DNA of 64,000 nucleotides from Streptomyces sp. NBC_01571 (GCF_026339875.1 NZ_JAPEPZ010000001.1:1550001-1614000), one strand, 5' to 3'. Numbered from the stretch's first letter, positions 29,991-39,541 are shown. The notes: generated from the letters alone by a model not told the origin. Program-made: numbers and translations.

Positions 29991-30029
29991 CGGCCACCGC
30001 GCGGCCACCGCCCTGCGACGCTGGGCCTG

Positions 30030-30686
30030 TCAGTTGTCCGGGTCGTCGCGATGTGCGCAGGAGTCCACCGCGCGCAGTGTTCGCACGTCATCGAGGTGGA
30101 CGGTGACCTCGCCGGTCCGCGCCCGCAACCGTAGCCCGCCGTCTGTGATGCCTCGCGAAGTGCCGCAGAACGTGCCGTCGGGGGTGACCACCTCCAGAGC
30201 GGGGACGGAGCGGTCGGGACCGTACCAGGAGATGGCCACCGCCACGGTGAGGGCCACCGCACAAAGCACCGTGAGCACCACCCCGGTGGTCAGCGACCTG
30301 GCCGCGCGCAGCGTCTCCACATGGTCGAGGGCTTCCTCGCCCCAGGCGAGGCGCCCGGGCGGCGTCTGCTGCACGGCGGTGGCGGCCGGTCTGCCGTGCG
30401 CGGCACGCAGCAGCAGGAAGGCGCCGGCCGCGCCGGTGGCAAGGGCGGCCAGCAGCGAGCAACCGACGAGGACGTCGTAGGGAGCGGCCAGTCCGCGGAT
30501 GTCGCTACGTCCCTTGACCAGGCCGAAGCCGACCATGCCGACGAGCAGCGCGGCCAGTCCGGTGCGCCAGGCCGCGGCCGCCTCCCGCACCCGGGTCAGC
30601 TCCCGCTGTACCAATGCCCGCCGATGGCGGGCCGCGGCGCGGTCGGCCGGCGCGGCGGCCGGTCCGGCGGAGGCGTCCCAGCTCAT
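30030..30686 (-). CDS. Three-helix membrane protein of the CHAT/RES locus
   Basis: A 218-aa protein with an N-terminal basic, helical region and three hydrophobic helices: TGLAALLVGMVGFGLV near residue 42, VLVGCSLLAALATGAAGAFLL near 72 and GVVLTVLCAVALTVAVAIS near 136. A C-terminal domain near 160-218 looks mainly beta-stranded (ALEVVTPDGTFCGT, GEVTVHLDDVRTL). Its ATG overlaps the stop of the upstream Cys-rich gene (TGATG). No family is recognised. Co-location suggests a membrane component of the neighbouring system. Confidence 0.75.
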   Translation of the reverse strand: MSWDASAGPAAAPADRAAARHRRALVQRELTRVREAAAAWRTGLAALLVGMVGFGLVKGRSDIRGLAAPYDVLVGCSLLAALATGAAGAFLLLRAAHGRPAATAVQQTPPGRLAWGEEALDHVETLRAARSLTTGVVLTVLCAVALTVAVAISWYGPDRSVPALEVVTPDGTFCGTSRGITDGGLRLRARTGEVTVHLDDVRTLRAVDSCAHRDDPDN

Positions 30687-30991
30687 CAGTCGTTCCGCCG
30701 CAGCAGCAGAACCCAGTAAGCGCCGCAGCCCTCGTCGTCCTCCGGGCAGTCGGGGTGCTCGACGGCGCAGAGACACGCGACCTGAACGGTGTACGTGTCC
30801 CCGGGCCGGGCCGGCCGGAGTCCTCGGAAGCCGCTGAGCGGGTGGACGAACTGGAAGGGGTGCCGACAGCGCGGGCAGACCCCACTCAGCACCACCTCGT
30901 GCCGTCCGCCCTCCACCCGCAGCCCGGTGAGGTGGTCTGCGGCGTACGAAGGGCGGGTTATCTCCTGGAAAGCATGCGGGGGTTGGGGCAT
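30686..30991 (-). CDS. Small Cys-rich (zinc-ribbon-like) protein
   Basis: A 101-aa protein with a CPRC knuckle near residue 39 and a second Cys cluster CLC ... CPEDDEGCGAYW near 75-95, suggesting zinc binding. GGAGG lies about 5 nt upstream of the ATG at 30991. It is translationally coupled to the membrane protein downstream and divergent from the CHAT gene. Its role is unknown; a ligand-binding or adaptor function is plausible. Confidence 0.7.
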   Translation of the reverse strand: MPQPPHAFQEITRPSYAADHLTGLRVEGGRHEVVLSGVCPRCRHPFQFVHPLSGFRGLRPARPGDTYTVQVACLCAVEHPDCPEDDEGCGAYWVLLLRRND

Positions 30992-31299
30992 CAGGGACCT
31001 CCTCCGGGCGAGGTGCGCACGCGTCGGGCACCTCCGGGCAGATGATGTCAGGCCGCGACGGCCGGTACGGGGCGTCGACGCCCTTCTCACCGGCGTCGAC
31101 ATCCGTGCCCACCTCGGGCGTGTCCGGCAATGCGCAGCTCAGCGCCGGTTCGGTCCAAAGCCGGTCGCATTCTGGTCGTACGGCGCAAAGACCTCCCCCG
31201 CGCGGGTGAGGCGCAGCATCATGGGCCCTGGTCGCGCGGCAGGGGGCCGCACGGTCGCCCGTCGGCCGGTACCGCTCGGGGGACGGTATCGGCCGACGG

Positions 31300-34200
31300 G
31301 TGTCTGAACTGACCCTGTGCAGGCGGGAGTCGAGAGTGAACGACGGGCTGGGGACGGCCGCGGACGAGGAGCGGCCGGGCCGGGCCGACGGCGCGCCGGC
31401 GACAACCCCGGAGGGCGCGACGTCGGTGGAGGCGGCGGCCTCAGATGAGGCGGCCTCGGCGGGAGTGACGTTCGCGAAGCGGGCGGTGGTGCCGCTCGGG
31501 CCCGGCCGGGCCGAGCGGCAGGCGCTGATCGACGGCATCACCGCCGCGTGCGTCGAGTCGAGCGCAGGGGCGGAGGCGCGGTTGGGTGCCCTGCTCGCGG
31601 CACGATGGGCGGACCTGCAGGATCCCGCCGACCGGGCCAGAGCCCTGGAGCTGCTCCGCTCGGCACGGGTGCGCCCCGGGCTGGGAGCCGAGGACCGGCG
31701 GGCCAGCGCCCGCGACCTCGCGGTGCTGCTGCTGGCGCCGCTGGTGAAGGCCGCGCCCGAGGCGAGCGGCGCTGCGAAGCTGCCGCCGGGGCTGGCGCGC
31801 TATCTTCCGTTCGGCCTCGCGGCGGCCGTACCGGGTTCGGGCGGTCTGGCCGTGCTGCCCGAAATCCTGGAATTGGGAAAGGAGTTCGCGGGAGATGACC
31901 AGCCCGTGCCGCCCCACATCGAGGCGATCGCGGCCATGGTTCCGCTGCTGCAGGCCGCCGAGAGCGGGGACCCCCGCGCGCTGGCCGAGGTCCTGGCCGC
32001 CCTGCCCTCTCTACTGCCCCGCGAGGACCGTCCGGGGGAACCGGGCGGCCCGGGTGCGTCAGGCCTGCCGGGCGTTCCGGGGGGACTGGCCGGACTGGCC
32101 GTGGCGTTGCCGTACATCATGAAGGCGTACGACCTGCCGTCGAGCACCGTGGGCCCGGCTCCGGCGGACGCTCCCCGGCCGGTCCCACCCACCGGATGGC
32201 GAGGGGCGGAGAGTGCTGACACGGCGGACATCGAAGAGCTGGCCCGCTCGCTGAACGCGCCGACCATTCTCACCGAGATCATCAGCCCCGGCTTCGTCAC
32301 CCTCGACGACCTGCGCGCGCTCACCGAGCGCACTCTGGCCGACGCGGTCGCCGGCGACGGCTCGGCGCGGGCCATCGCCGCGCTCAGCCATCTGGCCCTG
32401 GGGATGCGTACCGGTGAACAGGGCTGTTTCGAGCGGGCGTTGGCGCTACTCGCCGAAGTCCGCGACTCCTCCGGTCCGGTCGATCAGGAGACCGAGTGGC
32501 TGCTCGAGGCCACCGTGCCCGCCGTGCTACTCGGCTCTCATCTGACTGGTCACAGCCTCCAGGACGGGCAGGCGGCGCAGGAGTTGATCGAGGCGTCCCT
32601 GGCACCCGGCGGAACGCTCGCCGCGAACGCGGTCCCCGAGCGGCCCGGCGCCACCGGCTTGCTCTACATGCACCGGTGCATGCGAGCCCAGTTCGCCATC
32701 GACCGCGCCCAGCGCGACCACGACGTTGGCGCCTTGGACGAGATCCGGGACGAACTGCTGAGTCTGGCGGAGCGGGAGACCGCCGAGGCCAGTGAGTGGC
32801 GCGGTCTGCCCCGCATCCTGCTGTGTGTCGTGGAGCTCGTCCGGGCCCAGCTCACCGCCGACCTCACCACGCTGCGCAGAGCGGTCGACCAGCACGCGGC
32901 GGCCCTGGCGGACAGCGGCAACCTCCCCTTCGTACAGCCGCTGCTCACCACGATGGAGGCACCGCTGCTGGCCCTCGCCACCCACCTCGAACCGGACCCC
33001 GGGCGGGTCCGGCGCTCTCTGGCCTCGGCGCGGGCCGCCCTTCAGGCGCCTGCCTCCGTGTCCGGGCAGCGGCCGCGCAACCGGCTCGCCATCGCGCTCG
33101 CCCTGCGGACCCTGCACGTCCGTGCGCCCGACCCAGCGCTCCTCGACGAGACCATCGCCGAACTGAATTCCGCCGTCTCGGAGTTGGACGAGCAGGGCGG
33201 TGACCAGGCACGCGGAGACGCCGCCGACCTGGTGGTGCCCCTGCACCAACAGCTGGCCATCGCTCTGGCCGAGCGGGCCGGCCGGGCCGACCCGGCGCAC
33301 GACGCCGTCGCGCACGACGGGCTGTCCCGAGCGCTCGACCACGCCCGGCGGGCCCTGCGTGCCTCGGCGGACGACGTACTCCTCCAGCTCGGCGCCGAGC
33401 ACGGGCTGCGCGCCGCCCGCGCGGCCGGTGACCTCGGAGTCCAGGCGGCGGGCTGGGCGATCCGGCTCGACCGGCCCGAATCCGCCGTCGCCTGCCTGGA
33501 GGCCGGTCGCGCCCTGGTGCTGCACGCCGCCGCGGCCGGGACCACGGTGGCCGACCGGCTGGAGACCCTGGGCGCCTACGACACGGCACGGGCCTGGCGG
33601 CAGGCCACCGCCGCCACGGGTGCCTCCGGACCCGCCGCCCTCGACGACGTCCTCCACCCGGACGCCACCGGGACGCCCCGCCTGCCCAGCGCGCTGCGCC
33701 GGGAGGCGCTGGAGCTGGTGCGCTCGGCACCGGGCAGCACAACGGTCTCCTCGCCGCCCCCACCGCAGGTTCTCGGCGCCACCGTCGCCCGCTGCCGCGC
33801 CGACGCCCTCGTCCACCTGGTGCCGGGCACCGACGGCGCACCGGGCGCCGCCCTTCTCGTACGGCCGGGACACGCCGTGCGCGCGGTGCCGCTGCCCGGA
33901 CTGTCCGCCGAGAGCCGCGGCCCACTGGACGCCTTTCTCCTGGCGGGGGCCACACTGCGGCGCGGCCGGGGTCCGGACACGCACGTTCCCGGCGCGGTCC
34001 CGCCGGTTCGCAGACCGGAGCACAGGTGGCAGCAGGCCCTGGACCGGCTCTGCACTTGGGCCGGCGAGTCGGTCGTCGCACCGGTGCTGGACGCGCTGGA
34101 CGTCTGGGAGCGCGCGCTGACCGAGAGCGGGCTGCGGCCGGCCGGCACCGGACCGGTCCCCGACCCGGTCCGGCTGGTGATCGTCCCCTGTGGCGATCTG

Positions 34201-35106
34201 GGCGTCGTACCGTGGCAGGCGGCCCTGCTGCCGCTGCCAGACGGCGACGCGCGGGACGCGGTGCCCGGTGGGCTCCCGGCCACCGCCCGCTTGTGCGAAC
34301 TCGCCGTGGTGACCTACGCCGCCTCAGGCGCGGAACTCGTCCATGGCACCCGGCGGTCCCGGCTGCCCCTCGGCCAAGGCCAGGCCCTGGTTTCGGCCCC
34401 CGGTTTCCTGCTCCACGCCGAGGACGAGATCGAGGCGCTGCGCACCGCCTACTACGGGGGCGCCCGTGTCTTGGCGGAGGACGACACTGGCGGCGGGCCC
34501 GACGTACCGACGCCCGACGCGGTGCTGGAGGTGCTGGGCGCTCGGTCACCCGGGACGGGCGGCAGCCGGGCCGGCCTGGTCCATCTGGCCTGCCACGGGG
34601 CGGCCGGCGCCGACCCCACACGCTCCGCGCTGCACTTGTGGTATCCCGAGGATCAGCCGGCCGGGAACGGCCACCTCACGGTGACCACGCTGCTGGACAC
34701 CCCCTCGGCGGGCGGCCGTCGCGGACCGCTCGTGGTGCTCAGCGCCTGCGAGACCGACCTGAGCAATGCCGACCACGACGAGGCCCTCACCCTCACCACC
34801 GCACTGGTACACCGACTGGCCACGGACGTCATCGGGTCCCGCTGGGCGGTGTCCGACCTGATCACCCCGGCCCTGATGATTGTGTTGCACCACCATCTCG
34901 CGGAAGGTCTGGCCCCGCCCGACGCGCTGCGCGCCACCCAGCGCCACGCCCTCACCCCTGCCGATCGCCGTCGGGCCGTTCCGGGTCTGGCCACGCTGGA
35001 GCCGTTCCTCGCGGAACAGGAACTGGGCGCCGTTCAGGACTGGGCCGCCTTCATCCACCAGGGCAACCCCGCCCCCGAGCCGCCCCGGAGGGAACCTGCC
35101 CCATGA
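31300..35106 (+). CDS. CHAT-domain (caspase-like) protease with long helical sensor region
   Basis: A 1268-aa protein. Residues about 300-850 are strongly helical with TPR-like pairs (ALALLAEVRDSSG, LDHARRALRASADDV, SAVACLEAGRALVLHAAAAG) that commonly precede CHAT. The C-terminal third is the protease-like domain: LVHLACHGAAGAD with catalytic His1099, and LVVLSACETDLSNADHDEAL with nucleophile Cys1150. Both residues of the His-Cys dyad are therefore intact. CHAT enzymes are caspase relatives that cleave partner proteins in conflict systems. The start GTG at 31300 is preferred; GTG at 31336 is an alternative. The stop overlaps the next gene (ATGA), so it is coupled to an antitoxin-like gene and a RES toxin. 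Confidence 0.92.
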   Translation: MSELTLCRRESRVNDGLGTAADEERPGRADGAPATTPEGATSVEAAASDEAASAGVTFAKRAVVPLGPGRAERQALIDGITAACVESSAGAEARLGALLAARWADLQDPADRARALELLRSARVRPGLGAEDRRASARDLAVLLLAPLVKAAPEASGAAKLPPGLARYLPFGLAAAVPGSGGLAVLPEILELGKEFAGDDQPVPPHIEAIAAMVPLLQAAESGDPRALAEVLAALPSLLPREDRPGEPGGPGASGLPGVPGGLAGLAVALPYIMKAYDLPSSTVGPAPADAPRPVPPTGWRGAESADTADIEELARSLNAPTILTEIISPGFVTLDDLRALTERTLADAVAGDGSARAIAALSHLALGMRTGEQGCFERALALLAEVRDSSGPVDQETEWLLEATVPAVLLGSHLTGHSLQDGQAAQELIEASLAPGGTLAANAVPERPGATGLLYMHRCMRAQFAIDRAQRDHDVGALDEIRDELLSLAERETAEASEWRGLPRILLCVVELVRAQLTADLTTLRRAVDQHAAALADSGNLPFVQPLLTTMEAPLLALATHLEPDPGRVRRSLASARAALQAPASVSGQRPRNRLAIALALRTLHVRAPDPALLDETIAELNSAVSELDEQGGDQARGDAADLVVPLHQQLAIALAERAGRADPAHDAVAHDGLSRALDHARRALRASADDVLLQLGAEHGLRAARAAGDLGVQAAGWAIRLDRPESAVACLEAGRALVLHAAAAGTTVADRLETLGAYDTARAWRQATAATGASGPAALDDVLHPDATGTPRLPSALRREALELVRSAPGSTTVSSPPPPQVLGATVARCRADALVHLVPGTDGAPGAALLVRPGHAVRAVPLPGLSAESRGPLDAFLLAGATLRRGRGPDTHVPGAVPPVRRPEHRWQQALDRLCTWAGESVVAPVLDALDVWERALTESGLRPAGTGPVPDPVRLVIVPCGDLGVVPWQAALLPLPDGDARDAVPGGLPATARLCELAVVTYAASGAELVHGTRRSRLPLGQGQALVSAPGFLLHAEDEIEALRTAYYGGARVLAEDDTGGGPDVPTPDAVLEVLGARSPGTGGSRAGLVHLACHGAAGADPTRSALHLWYPEDQPAGNGHLTVTTLLDTPSAGGRRGPLVVLSACETDLSNADHDEALTLTTALVHRLATDVIGSRWAVSDLITPALMIVLHHHLAEGLAPPDALRATQRHALTPADRRRAVPGLATLEPFLAEQELGAVQDWAAFIHQGNPAPEPPRREPAP

Positions 35107-35768
35107 CGCCCGACCAGTTGATCGCCCTGCTGCACCGCCACTGGGCGCAGACCCTCGCCGCGCTGGACGCGGAGGAACGCACACAACTGCTCCGCCGGGT
35201 CGGCGAACTCGGCGACGCGGTGGGCCGCGGCCCCACCCGGCGCGCGGCCCGGGAAGTGGGCCGGATGCTGAGCCGGCTGCCCGCGCAGCACCCCGTCGGC
35301 GCGGCGCTGCACGACGTGGTCCGCTACGCCGGCCAGGACGCCGGTCGCGATCTCGTCGTCGACCGGGACCGGCTGTCCGATCTGCTCGCGTTCCTGTCCG
35401 GTCCGCCGCCGACGGCCGAGGAGATCCTGGACGCCACCCGACAACAGCTGCTGGATACTCCGGCCCGAGGCTCCAGGACCGCGCTGACGGCTGTGACCGG
35501 TGCCGGGGCAGAGGACCTGATCCGGCTGCACCACCCCGAACTCGGCGACAGGTACCCGGAGTTCCAGTTCCTGCCCGGCACGGACGAGTTGCGTCCGGTG
35601 GTGGGCGAGGTGAACCGGCTACTGCTCGCCGGGCAGGATCCCTGGGGGGCCGCGGACTGGTGGCTGGGCGGCAACGAGTGGCTGGACGGTGTTCCGGCCG
35701 ACCTCCTGGGCGACGTGCCGGACGAGCTGATCCTGGCCGCCGCCCGCGCCCTGGTGGAGGACGACTGA
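35103..35768 (+). CDS. MbcA/ParS/Xre-like antitoxin (toxin-binding domain)
   Basis: A 221-aa protein. The N-terminal two thirds is helical and unrecognised (LIALLHRHWAQTLAALD, LLAFLSGPPPTAEEILDATR). The last 60 residues match the toxin-binding domain of MbcA/ParS antitoxins: EVNRLLLAGQDPWGAADWWL, then NEWLDGVPADLL and DELILAAARALVEDD, the W-L-x(n)-P-x-x-L arrangement. It is coupled by overlaps to CHAT upstream (4 bp) and RES downstream (1 bp), the position expected for the antitoxin of a RES toxin. The usual Xre HTH is not obvious and may be replaced by the unknown N-terminal region. Confidence 0.75.
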   Translation: MTPDQLIALLHRHWAQTLAALDAEERTQLLRRVGELGDAVGRGPTRRAAREVGRMLSRLPAQHPVGAALHDVVRYAGQDAGRDLVVDRDRLSDLLAFLSGPPPTAEEILDATRQQLLDTPARGSRTALTAVTGAGAEDLIRLHHPELGDRYPEFQFLPGTDELRPVVGEVNRLLLAGQDPWGAADWWLGGNEWLDGVPADLLGDVPDELILAAARALVEDD

Positions 35769-36439
35769 TGGCCGGCCACGTCCCGCCCGCCGGGGCCCGG
35801 ATGGAACCGCTGGTCAGGACGATGCCCGCAGGCACCGAGCTGTACCGCTGCCATCGCACCGGGCGTCCGGCCGAGTCGTTCAACCCCAGTCGCCAGCACG
35901 CCTATTTCGACGGCGACCGCTTCGGCGCCACCGAACAGGACCCGTTCGCCTATCTCTACGCCGCCCTCGACCCCGTCACCGCGCTCAGCGAAGTGCTGCT
36001 GCGGTCGGTACGGTTCGACGGACCGGGCGCCCAGCGCCGTATCCCCTGGGCGCAGGCCAGCCGGTACAGCCTCTCCGTGCTGCGCACCACCGCGGACATC
36101 GACCTCGTCGACCTGCGGTCGGCGGAGGGACTTGCCTCGGTGTGGACCGACTCCTGGCTGGTCGACGCGGAGCGCGAGGACTACCCGAAGACCCGCTACT
36201 GGGTACGGCTGATCAGGGAACAGGCTCCGTTCGTACAGGGCCTGTTGTGGCAGTCCAAGCGCCATCGACCGCGGGAGGCGCTGCAGCTGTTCGGGGACCG
36301 CTGCGGTGCCGTGCCGCTGGAGCCGGTGGACGGCCGTACGGTGTGCCTGCGGACGGAGGACGGGGCGGCCGAGGCCCGCCGGCTGCTGGGCCCGGTGCGC
36401 GCCACGATCTCCCGGCGGGTTTCCGAGGACGGGAGTTGA
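35768..36439 (+). CDS. RES-domain NAD+-degrading toxin-like protein
   Basis: A 223-aa RES-domain protein. Seen are GTELYRCHRTGRPAESFNP, with the conserved Arg, FAYLYAALDPVTALSEVLLR, with the conserved Tyr and Glu, and further strands to LDLRSAEGLASVWTDSWLVD-like sequence. RES toxins such as MbcT degrade NAD+ (phosphorolysis or hydrolysis) using an Arg-Tyr-Glu-Ser site. The ATG overlaps the antitoxin stop by one base. Co-transcription with a CHAT protease is unusual for a RES-Xre module and suggests regulated release of the toxin. Confidence 0.88.
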   Translation: MAGHVPPAGARMEPLVRTMPAGTELYRCHRTGRPAESFNPSRQHAYFDGDRFGATEQDPFAYLYAALDPVTALSEVLLRSVRFDGPGAQRRIPWAQASRYSLSVLRTTADIDLVDLRSAEGLASVWTDSWLVDAEREDYPKTRYWVRLIREQAPFVQGLLWQSKRHRPREALQLFGDRCGAVPLEPVDGRTVCLRTEDGAAEARRLLGPVRATISRRVSEDGS

Positions 36440-36455
36440 GTCGGGAGGCCCGTTC

Positions 36456-37262
36456 TCAGTCCGGTGCGCGCTCGCCGGTCGCGCACAGGGAGACGGTCGC
36501 CTCGGAGTGGAGTCCCAGGACGAGGCGGTCGCCGTCGGCCAGCAGCCGGGGGACGGCGGGCAGCAGGTAGTCGCCGTTGACCCGGGTGCCGTGGGTGGTG
36601 CCGTCCTGGTACTCGGTCACCCACAGGGTGCCGTCCGCGCGCAGGGCGATCTCGGCGTGGCGACGGGACACCGAGCGCTCGTCGGTGAACCCGCGGGCCG
36701 TGAACGGGGCCCAGTCCGGGTCCCGTCCGAGAGCGCGCACCTCCCCGGGACGCAGCCGGAGCTGGACCGGTCCGCCGGAGAACCGCAGCACGGCGCTGAC
36801 GCCAGCCTCCCCGACAGGGCCGGGGTCCGCGTCGGGTACCGGGGCGGAACAGGCGGGGCATCGCTCAGCGCGGGCCGGCACCTTGCGTCCGCACCCCGGA
36901 CACCGCACCAGCCGCGGCGGGCTCTCGGCCTGCCGGGACCGGCCCGCCGCGGGCTCCGCCGTCCTGCCGTCGTCCGCCGCGGGGGCCTCGTCCGGCCGCC
37001 GGGGCACCAGGTCGTCAGGCGGGTCCTCGTCCGCCGCAGCGGCGGGCGCGGTGGCCGGAGCGGGGCGGACGGGGGTGAGACGGTCCCAGGGCCCGTCGTC
37101 CTCGGGAACGTCGCCCTCGGGAGCCCCCTGGGGTGTTTGGTCGGCGTCCGAGCCGGGCCGGGGCCCCGGGTCCGGCGCGGGCGGGACGGGGGCGGTACGG
37201 GGTGTTCCCGGGCGGAGAGGGGCGAGGCTGTCCCACGGCTCGTCGTCGTCCAGGTCCGTCAC
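36456..37262 (-). CDS. Zinc-ribbon plus FHA-domain protein
   Basis: A 268-aa protein. A long Pro/Asp-rich N-terminal tail carries two DEPWDSLAPLRP/DDGPWDRLTPVRP repeats. A zinc ribbon follows (CPGCGRKVPARAERCPAC near 155-172), then an FHA domain near 190-265 (ALGRDPDWAPF, ERSVSRRHAEIAL, GTTHGTRVNG). FHA domains bind phosphothreonine, so the kinase-like protein at 41282 is a likely partner. The GTG start at 37262 overlaps the AAA+ gene stop by 4 bp. It converges with the RES gene, 16 bp apart. Confidence 0.9.
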   Translation of the reverse strand: MTDLDDDEPWDSLAPLRPGTPRTAPVPPAPDPGPRPGSDADQTPQGAPEGDVPEDDGPWDRLTPVRPAPATAPAAAADEDPPDDLVPRRPDEAPAADDGRTAEPAAGRSRQAESPPRLVRCPGCGRKVPARAERCPACSAPVPDADPGPVGEAGVSAVLRFSGGPVQLRLRPGEVRALGRDPDWAPFTARGFTDERSVSRRHAEIALRADGTLWVTEYQDGTTHGTRVNGDYLLPAVPRLLADGDRLVLGLHSEATVSLCATGERAPD

Positions 37263-39340
37263 GGCCGGTCTCCGTGGCGGGTGATCCGTACGTCCACCGA
37301 GCCGTCGTCCGGGTCCTCCGTCACCTCGTCCACCCGGATCGTGCCACGCAGTGAGTCCGGCCGGATCTCGAAGATCGCACGGGCCAATGGGTTGATCAGA
37401 TGAGTCTCCAAGGCCATGCCGATGCCCCGGCCTCCGGCGTACGGGTCCCGCAGGCAGTAGGTGCCGAGCTGCTTGCGGGCGGCCGAGGCGATCTCCAGCC
37501 TGATGCCCTGGCTCTCCCAGAGCGCGGCGGCGATGTTGCCGATGGACAGGTCGAGGACCTCCTCCGCGGCATCGCCGGTGATGAAGCCGAACACCACCAC
37601 ATTGCCGCCGAACCGGTTCATCAGCTCCGGGCGCCCCACCTCCGCCTCGAAGTGGAGCCGGATATTGCGCTTGACCCGCCGTACCAGTTCGCTGTGCTCG
37701 TCGGTCGGGTGCACGTCCCACACCCGCTGCTTGGTCTCCCGGTCGGTGTGCTGCACGCCCAGGTTGGAAGTGAAGATGAGCACGCACTCGCTGAAGTAGG
37801 TGGTGACACCCTGCCCGTCGGTGAGCCGGCCGTCCTCCAGGAGCTGGAGGAACTTGTCCAGCACACCCTGGTGCGCCTTCTCGATCTCGTCGAAGAGGAT
37901 GACCCGGAACGGGTCGGCGCGCACCGCGCGGGTCAGCTCGCCGCCGGCCTCGAAGCCCACGTATCCGGGCGGGGCGCCCACCAGCCGGTCCGCGGCGTGC
38001 GCCGAGGAGAACTCGCTCATGTCGAACCGGAGGTAGGCGTCCTCGCTGTCGAAGAGCAGCTGGGCGACCGTCTTGGCCATCTCGGTCTTGCCCGTTCCGG
38101 TCGGTCCGGCGAAGAACAGCAAGCCGCGCGGCCGGTGCCCGGCGGACGTCGCCTGCGCGCCGGACAGTCCGAGCGCGGCGCGTTTGAGGATGTCGAGCGT
38201 CATCACGACCGCCGTCTCCTGGCCCCGGACCCGCCCGGTGAGGTATTCGCGCCCCACCGCGATCCGTTCGCGGATGTCCGCGGAGCGCCAGGGGTCCTTC
38301 TCCACGCCCAGCCGGTAGATGCGGACCGCGTCCGGCATCGCGTCGAACGGCATGTCCCGCGACAGAGCCAGACTGTGGCTCTGTCGCATCGCGTCCAGGG
38401 ACAGCCCGGCCGCGGCCTTGGCGAAGGCGGTGACCGGGTCCAGCCGAGGCCGCCCGCTCGGCCCGGGCTCCGCCGTGCCACCGACCCCGCCGTCCCGGCG
38501 GGTGGAGGCGGGGGCCGCCGGACCGGGGTGGCGTGCGGACAGCAGCGCGGCCATGCGCCGTCGTTCGCCGGCGTCCGGGCTGGGGACGGCGACCGCGCGG
38601 ATGCGCTCGGAACCGCTCACCAGCCAGTGCGGCAGATCACGGTCGCTGTCGGCGAGCCAGATGATCGGGTTGAACATCTCCGTACGCCCCGCCGTCTCAC
38701 GCGGCGGGAGATGCGCGGCGGGCGCCAACAGCGCCGCCTCTTCGGCGAGTTGCACACAGGCCAGGAAGAAGTCCCGCTCGGCGTCGCTGAGCCGCGTCAC
38801 ATCGGCGGTCAGCCGTGACGAGTAGTCGATCAGCAGGGCGAGCCGCAGCGGGTCGGCGTCCCGGCCGTCCCCCCGCCGCGCGGTCCTGCGGTCCTGGAAG
38901 CCGGTGACGATCTCCCGCAACAGCGGTTCCGTCTCCAGCAGTTGTGGCGTGCGATTGCCGCCGCTCTGCCCGGTGCGCGGACTGCGCAGGGCGTCGTTGA
39001 GGAGATCGAGCACGGCCTGCTGGTCCGGGCCGACCAGGGTGACGAAGCCGGTGATCTGGTCGTAGCGCAGCAGGGCGCCGTAGCCGAGCAGACGCAGCCG
39101 GTCCCAGAGCACCTCGGGCAGGTCGCGGTCGGTCTCGGTCAACTCGCCGTTGCGGCGGCGAAGGGCCAGGTATCGGTCGTGGATATTGCCGTGCAGCACG
39201 AACTGACTGTGCACGGGAAGCGTGCCGGTGATCTCGTCGACGAAGGGGGGTACCGGTCGCCGCGGGACCGCGGCGACGTGCGCGGAACGGCCGTCCTTGA
39301 CGAGACGGTCGCCCGCTGATCCGTTGGTGGTCGAACTCAC
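37259..39340 (-). CDS. Clp-like AAA+ ATPase
   Basis: A 693-aa AAA_2-type ATPase. An N-terminal P-loop-less region of about 350 residues (PVHSQFVLHGNIHDRYLALR near residue 42) precedes a single Clp/HSP100-like module. That module has Walker A GPTGTGKTEMAKTVAQLL near 410, FDMSEFSSAHAADRLVGAPPGYVG, Walker B VILFDEIEKAH near 480 and a sensor TSNLGVQ. A small C-terminal D2-like domain follows. It probably remodels or unfolds partners in this locus. The GTG start has GAGGA 7 nt upstream. It shares an operon with the FHA gene (4-bp overlap). Confidence 0.93.
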   Translation of the reverse strand: MSSTTNGSAGDRLVKDGRSAHVAAVPRRPVPPFVDEITGTLPVHSQFVLHGNIHDRYLALRRRNGELTETDRDLPEVLWDRLRLLGYGALLRYDQITGFVTLVGPDQQAVLDLLNDALRSPRTGQSGGNRTPQLLETEPLLREIVTGFQDRRTARRGDGRDADPLRLALLIDYSSRLTADVTRLSDAERDFFLACVQLAEEAALLAPAAHLPPRETAGRTEMFNPIIWLADSDRDLPHWLVSGSERIRAVAVPSPDAGERRRMAALLSARHPGPAAPASTRRDGGVGGTAEPGPSGRPRLDPVTAFAKAAAGLSLDAMRQSHSLALSRDMPFDAMPDAVRIYRLGVEKDPWRSADIRERIAVGREYLTGRVRGQETAVVMTLDILKRAALGLSGAQATSAGHRPRGLLFFAGPTGTGKTEMAKTVAQLLFDSEDAYLRFDMSEFSSAHAADRLVGAPPGYVGFEAGGELTRAVRADPFRVILFDEIEKAHQGVLDKFLQLLEDGRLTDGQGVTTYFSECVLIFTSNLGVQHTDRETKQRVWDVHPTDEHSELVRRVKRNIRLHFEAEVGRPELMNRFGGNVVVFGFITGDAAEEVLDLSIGNIAAALWESQGIRLEIASAARKQLGTYCLRDPYAGGRGIGMALETHLINPLARAIFEIRPDSLRGTIRVDEVTEDPDDGSVDVRITRHGDRP

Positions 39341-39442
39341 GAGGTGTTCCTCTCTGGGTGGTTCGGTGGGTACGGCCAGGCGAGGCCCGCGCCGCGGTGC
39401 GGAGCCGACGGCCGCCGTCGTACGTGGTCCCGCTTCGGGCTT

Positions 39443-39541
39443 CCGGCTTCACGCTGAACGGACGGTGGCCGTCATCCGGCGTCACGCCGAACCGACGGCG
39501 ACCGGCTTCCGGTGCCACGCGGAGCCGACGGCGAAGGCCTC
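39443..39541. repeat. Three 33-bp imperfect tandem repeats
   Basis: Three consecutive 33-bp units begin CCGGCTTCACGC (39443), CCGGCGTCACGC (39476) and CCGGTGCCACGC (39509), each followed by a GAAC/GAGC-CGACGG core. A partial fourth copy (GGAGCCGACGGC) lies upstream near 39400. They occupy the gap between the AAA+ gene's start and the stop of the next gene, and could be a binding array or simple expansion. Confidence 0.75.

Noticed and set aside
30687..31541. N-terminal extension of the three-helix membrane protein through the Cys-rich gene
   Set aside because: The extension is low-complexity and overlaps the divergent CHAT start; MSWDASAG at 30686 is coupled to the upstream stop.
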